Origin: Gammaproteobacteria bacterium
Lineage (GTDB): Bacteria > Pseudomonadota > Gammaproteobacteria > Pseudomonadales > Pseudohongiellaceae
Assembly: GCA_029244985.1 (NCBI GenBank)
Contig: JAQWQD010000024.1
Span: 1 to 64,000 of the forward strand
DNA: 64,000 nt
Reading direction: 5' to 3'
This document shows positions 61,508 to 64,000 of this stretch, in pieces. The notes under the pieces are model-generated. The model saw only the letters and a list, made by a program, of their open reading frames with translations, ran no database searches and was not told the DNA's origin. Positions within the stretch are counted from its first letter, which is position 1, and each line of letters opens with the position of its first letter. Position numbers and translations under genes: made by a program.

Positions 61508-63017
61508 GAAATTAGTTTCTATCCTTATTTTTATGATTCTTAACTGTATTAGTTTTGCCTCTATTTCTGCTACAGAACTTTCGTGGGATATAGGATTAAC
61601 TGAACAGCGTAATTTAATTACTGCGAGAGGAATCATGTATGAGAAAAACGCGCCGACTATTCTTTATCTCGCAGGGCTCGAAGGTTCCTCGCAAAATTCA
61701 GCAGTGCTAAACGCGCTTCTTGAAAACTACAGCCAGTCTTCCCCTACAGATTCTGCAGTTAATTTAATCGTCATTGCCAATGCCAACCCAGATTCTGAAT
61801 CGTTACAGTTTCCGCCAACTGGTGCAGCTTTTTCTGAAAATTCGGTATCCCATGTATTGTGGCGCTGGATAGGCACCCATGCTCCAGATTTAATCGTGTT
61901 AGAAGCTGGTCAAGATTTTGGCTTTAGCACTGCATTGGAGGAGATCGGAATTGCCGGCTTCGGCAACATACCCATTGAAAGTCTTTCTGCAAGCAATACA
62001 ACGATGCAGTTTTTACGCTTCAGTTCCAATCTAGCAAGATCGCAGGCTAGGGCCGAACTAGACCGACGTACTGCTCGAACACCAAGAGCAGTAGCAGAGC
62101 AACTCGCCGCCATTTACGGTTATGATTTTTCATCTCCTGTTTATGTCCCCGGTATGAGTATTATTGGTCGACTCCGGCTTGGTTACATTGACTCTGTAAA
62201 CGACTTGTTATCGCCTTATCTAATAGGTGAATCTTTTGAAATCTCTAACGCTTCAGTAATGGCCGGTCAACTTGTGTTTGCCGAACATGCGAGAATCACG
62301 GGAAACGAAACATCTCAGGGACTAGTCCTGAGTGCGGCTAACCTGGCGTTTGATGAAAACGACCAGCCCTTTGAAGCAATGCCTATGCATTACGAAATGA
62401 GCGATTCATTTTTTATGGCAACTCCGCTGCTGGCAAAAGCAGGCGTGCTAAGTGGAGATGATCGATACTTTGACATGGCAATTCGCCATACGGCCTATAT
62501 GCGTAAACTTTTACTGCGCGACAACGGATTGTATCGGCATTCTCCAGATGCAGATGTCGCTTGGAGTCGAGGCAATGGTTTTCCAGCCTATGGTCTTGCT
62601 CTAAGTTTGAGTGAGTTTCCTAAAGCGCATCCTGCACGAGATGTCATGCTTGGCTACCTTGTGGACCATCTGGAAGCACTGCTGCCTTATCAAGATATAG
62701 ATGGTATGTGGCATGAAGTAATCGATTATCCAGGTTCTTTCGCGGAGATTACATCAACAGCAATGATCGGAATGGCGATTAAACAGGGATTGGATAATGG
62801 CTGGTTAGCTGAAACCGCCTATAGACCAGCATTGAATAAAGCCTGGAACGCAATAAAAATCCGTACCAGTTTTGATGGTATTTTTATTAACGCCTGCACG
62901 TCCACTGGCAAGATGCCTTCCCTTGAGGCCTATTTAGACCGATTGGCAATTTTTGGCAGGGATGACCGTGCGGGCGGCATGGTTATGAATTTTGCGATTG
63001 ATATGGCTGGGCTTTGA
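61500..63017 (+). CDS. Exported fusion: M14-like domain plus GH88/105-like domain
   Basis: After a signal peptide (to SISA), residues about 30-170 resemble a degenerate M14/succinylglutamate-desuccinylase fold (TILYLAGLEGS, VIANANPDSESLQFPPTG, LWRWIGTHAPDLIVLE) without the HxxE zinc pair. From about 280 there is an unsaturated-glycan hydrolase (GH88/105) type helical barrel: HYEMSDSFFMATPLLAKAG with the catalytic Asp position, and DADVAWSRGNGFPAYGLALSL. It could bind and cut uronic-acid glycans. The GTG start overlaps the creatininase stop by 8 bases, so translation is coupled. Both halves are diverged, so activity is uncertain. Confidence 0.65.
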   Translation: MIKKLVSILIFMILNCISFASISATELSWDIGLTEQRNLITARGIMYEKNAPTILYLAGLEGSSQNSAVLNALLENYSQSSPTDSAVNLIVIANANPDSESLQFPPTGAAFSENSVSHVLWRWIGTHAPDLIVLEAGQDFGFSTALEEIGIAGFGNIPIESLSASNTTMQFLRFSSNLARSQARAELDRRTARTPRAVAEQLAAIYGYDFSSPVYVPGMSIIGRLRLGYIDSVNDLLSPYLIGESFEISNASVMAGQLVFAEHARITGNETSQGLVLSAANLAFDENDQPFEAMPMHYEMSDSFFMATPLLAKAGVLSGDDRYFDMAIRHTAYMRKLLLRDNGLYRHSPDADVAWSRGNGFPAYGLALSLSEFPKAHPARDVMLGYLVDHLEALLPYQDIDGMWHEVIDYPGSFAEITSTAMIGMAIKQGLDNGWLAETAYRPALNKAWNAIKIRTSFDGIFINACTSTGKMPSLEAYLDRLAIFGRDDRAGGMVMNFAIDMAGL

Positions 63018-63142
63018 ATAAGCTTTTGTGTCGCCAGTTCGATGAAATAGCTTCTCGGAAAAAAATGGATTTTATGATTTACTAGGTGCCTGATCGGTAA
63101 GTACTAGATTTTTTATAACCTTTAGCCGGAACAGTAATAACG

Positions 63143-64000
63143 ATGAATAAACAAACTCGTAGAACGTTTATTAAAGCAATTGCTCTTAGTGCAGCTGCTG
63201 CCGCAACAAGTAAAGTAGCAATGGCACAGAATCAATTTACACTCTCCGGGGTACCTCACCCCTATCCAGATGAATGGCTACCGGATGGAGTACGTTCACG
63301 TTTTGTAGATAACGTAAATGGATTACGCATTCATGTGCTTGAAGCTGGTTTCGAAACAAGTAATCGCCCTGCCTTACTTTTGTTACATGGTTTTCCAGAA
63401 CTGGCTTACAGTTGGCGCAATGTAATGAAACCATTGGCGGATGCTGGCTATCATGTGATTGTGCCAGACCTAAGAGGTTACGGCAGAACCACGGGCTGGA
63501 ACAGCGATTACGATGCCGACTTAACCCCTTTTAGAATGCTTAACAAAGTGAGAGATGCCCTAGGCTTGGTCTATGCGTTTGGTTATGACGCTGTTGCTGC
63601 CGTAATCGGTCACGACTTTGGTTCACCGCTAGCTGCATGGTGCGCAGTGACTAGACCCGATGTTTTTAAATCAGTCGTTATGATGAGTGCGCCCTTCGGT
63701 GGCACGCCCTCAATTCCTTCTGGATTTGCCAATGAACCGGCACAAGCTACTCCTGCTCAAAGCTCAAGTATCTATGATGATCTTGCAGCACTGCCAAGAC
63801 CACGAAAGCATTATCAACGCTATTACCAGACCCGCGGCGCCAATGAAAACATGTGGCACGCCAAACAAGGACTTAACAATTTTATTCGCGCCTACTATCA
63901 TCACAAGAGCGCTGACTGGGAAGAAAACAAACCTTTCCGACTGGCAGGACGTCTGGCTGAAGAATGGGCAAAAATGCCAACTTATTACATTATGGACCTG
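63143..64000 (+). CDS. Tat-exported epoxide-hydrolase-like alpha/beta hydrolase (3' end outside window)
   Basis: The ORF track omits this gene because no stop lies in the window. From the ATG at 63143 the frame stays open for 286 codons. It starts with a Tat signal (TRRTFIKAIALSAAAAATS to AMAQ). The core has HGFPELAYSWRNV (82-94), VIVPDLRGYGRTTGW and the nucleophile elbow GHDFGSPLA with Asp158, typical of epoxide hydrolases and haloalkane dehalogenases rather than Ser esterases. The Tyr and His of the cap and end are partly outside. A signal on such an enzyme is unusual but known. It lies 125 bases behind the GH105-like fusion. Confidence 0.85.
   Translation, partial: MNKQTRRTFIKAIALSAAAAATSKVAMAQNQFTLSGVPHPYPDEWLPDGVRSRFVDNVNGLRIHVLEAGFETSNRPALLLLHGFPELAYSWRNVMKPLADAGYHVIVPDLRGYGRTTGWNSDYDADLTPFRMLNKVRDALGLVYAFGYDAVAAVIGHDFGSPLAAWCAVTRPDVFKSVVMMSAPFGGTPSIPSGFANEPAQATPAQSSSIYDDLAALPRPRKHYQRYYQTRGANENMWHAKQGLNNFIRAYYHHKSADWEENKPFRLAGRLAEEWAKMPTYYIMDL

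Noticed and set aside
1-64000. Genomic island or prophage boundaries
   Set aside because: There is one tRNA gene, but no integrase, transposase, attachment repeat or phage gene was found.

Overview
The window reads as part of a Gram-negative chromosome of about 45% G+C by eye. It is probably an uncultured marine or oligotrophic gammaproteobacterium. That placement is inferred from the E. coli-like elongator tRNA-Met, TonB-type outer-membrane receptors, lipobox lipoproteins, Tat signals and gene families common in marine Gammaproteobacteria and Acidobacteria (DUF1592/DUF1552, PQQ propellers, DUF3604). Apart from one tRNA there is almost no housekeeping content. Most products carry an export signal, so this is an accessory region devoted to periplasmic oxidation, hydrolysis and uptake. 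I saw no insertion sequence, integrase, phage gene or CRISPR array.

Layout. 0-5 kb: end of an M20 peptidase gene, tRNA-Met with its promoter and terminator, a penicillin-acylase-type lipoprotein, a membrane protein, an amidohydrolase remnant and a small secreted repeat protein. 5-13 kb: a PAL-like propeller facing a minus-strand group of TonB-type receptor, C-type-lectin/beta-lactamase fusion and DUF3604 lipoprotein. 13-21 kb: PpiC/HupE pair, small catabolic enzymes, an isocitrate-lyase-family enzyme with an MFS carrier, and an exported metzincin protease. 21-32.5 kb: two PQQ quinoproteins, a SnoaL-like protein, a PAL-like propeller and, divergent from it, two haem-c proteins with PHM-type copper ligands followed by a secreted partner. 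32.5-38 kb: acyl-CoA synthetase, exported methyltransferase-like protein and a lone molybdenum hydroxylase large subunit. 37.6-43 kb: a second receptor followed by a four-gene set (conserved secreted protein, PAL-like propeller, cytochrome c, DUF2784). 43-54 kb: aminotransferase/symporter pair, Tat amidohydrolase, degenerate cyanophycin-synthetase-like ligase, LysE exporter, sulfatase, YciI and esterase. 54-64 kb: Kelch protein, then DUF1592, DUF1552, ankyrin, creatininase, M14-like/GH105-like fusion and a Tat epoxide-hydrolase-like enzyme cut by the window end.

The strongest candidate for an undescribed system is a split, haem-linked relative of the animal peptide-amidating enzyme PAM. The genes at 28.7 and 30.2 kb have a CxxCH haem domain followed by all the histidine and methionine copper-ligand motifs of PHM. 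Three NHL propellers (5.3, 27.4 and 38.5 kb) resemble PAL; the one at 5.3 kb keeps the three zinc histidines, the Tyr and the Arg of the PAL active site. With the PQQ enzymes and the mono-haem cytochrome they suggest a periplasmic chain in which electrons reach a type II copper monooxygenase through cytochrome c rather than ascorbate. The substrate cannot be told from sequence.

Functions rest on reading motifs and general family knowledge; no database search was possible. Several starts were moved from the ORF track because a Shine-Dalgarno-like sequence or signal peptide favours an internal start.
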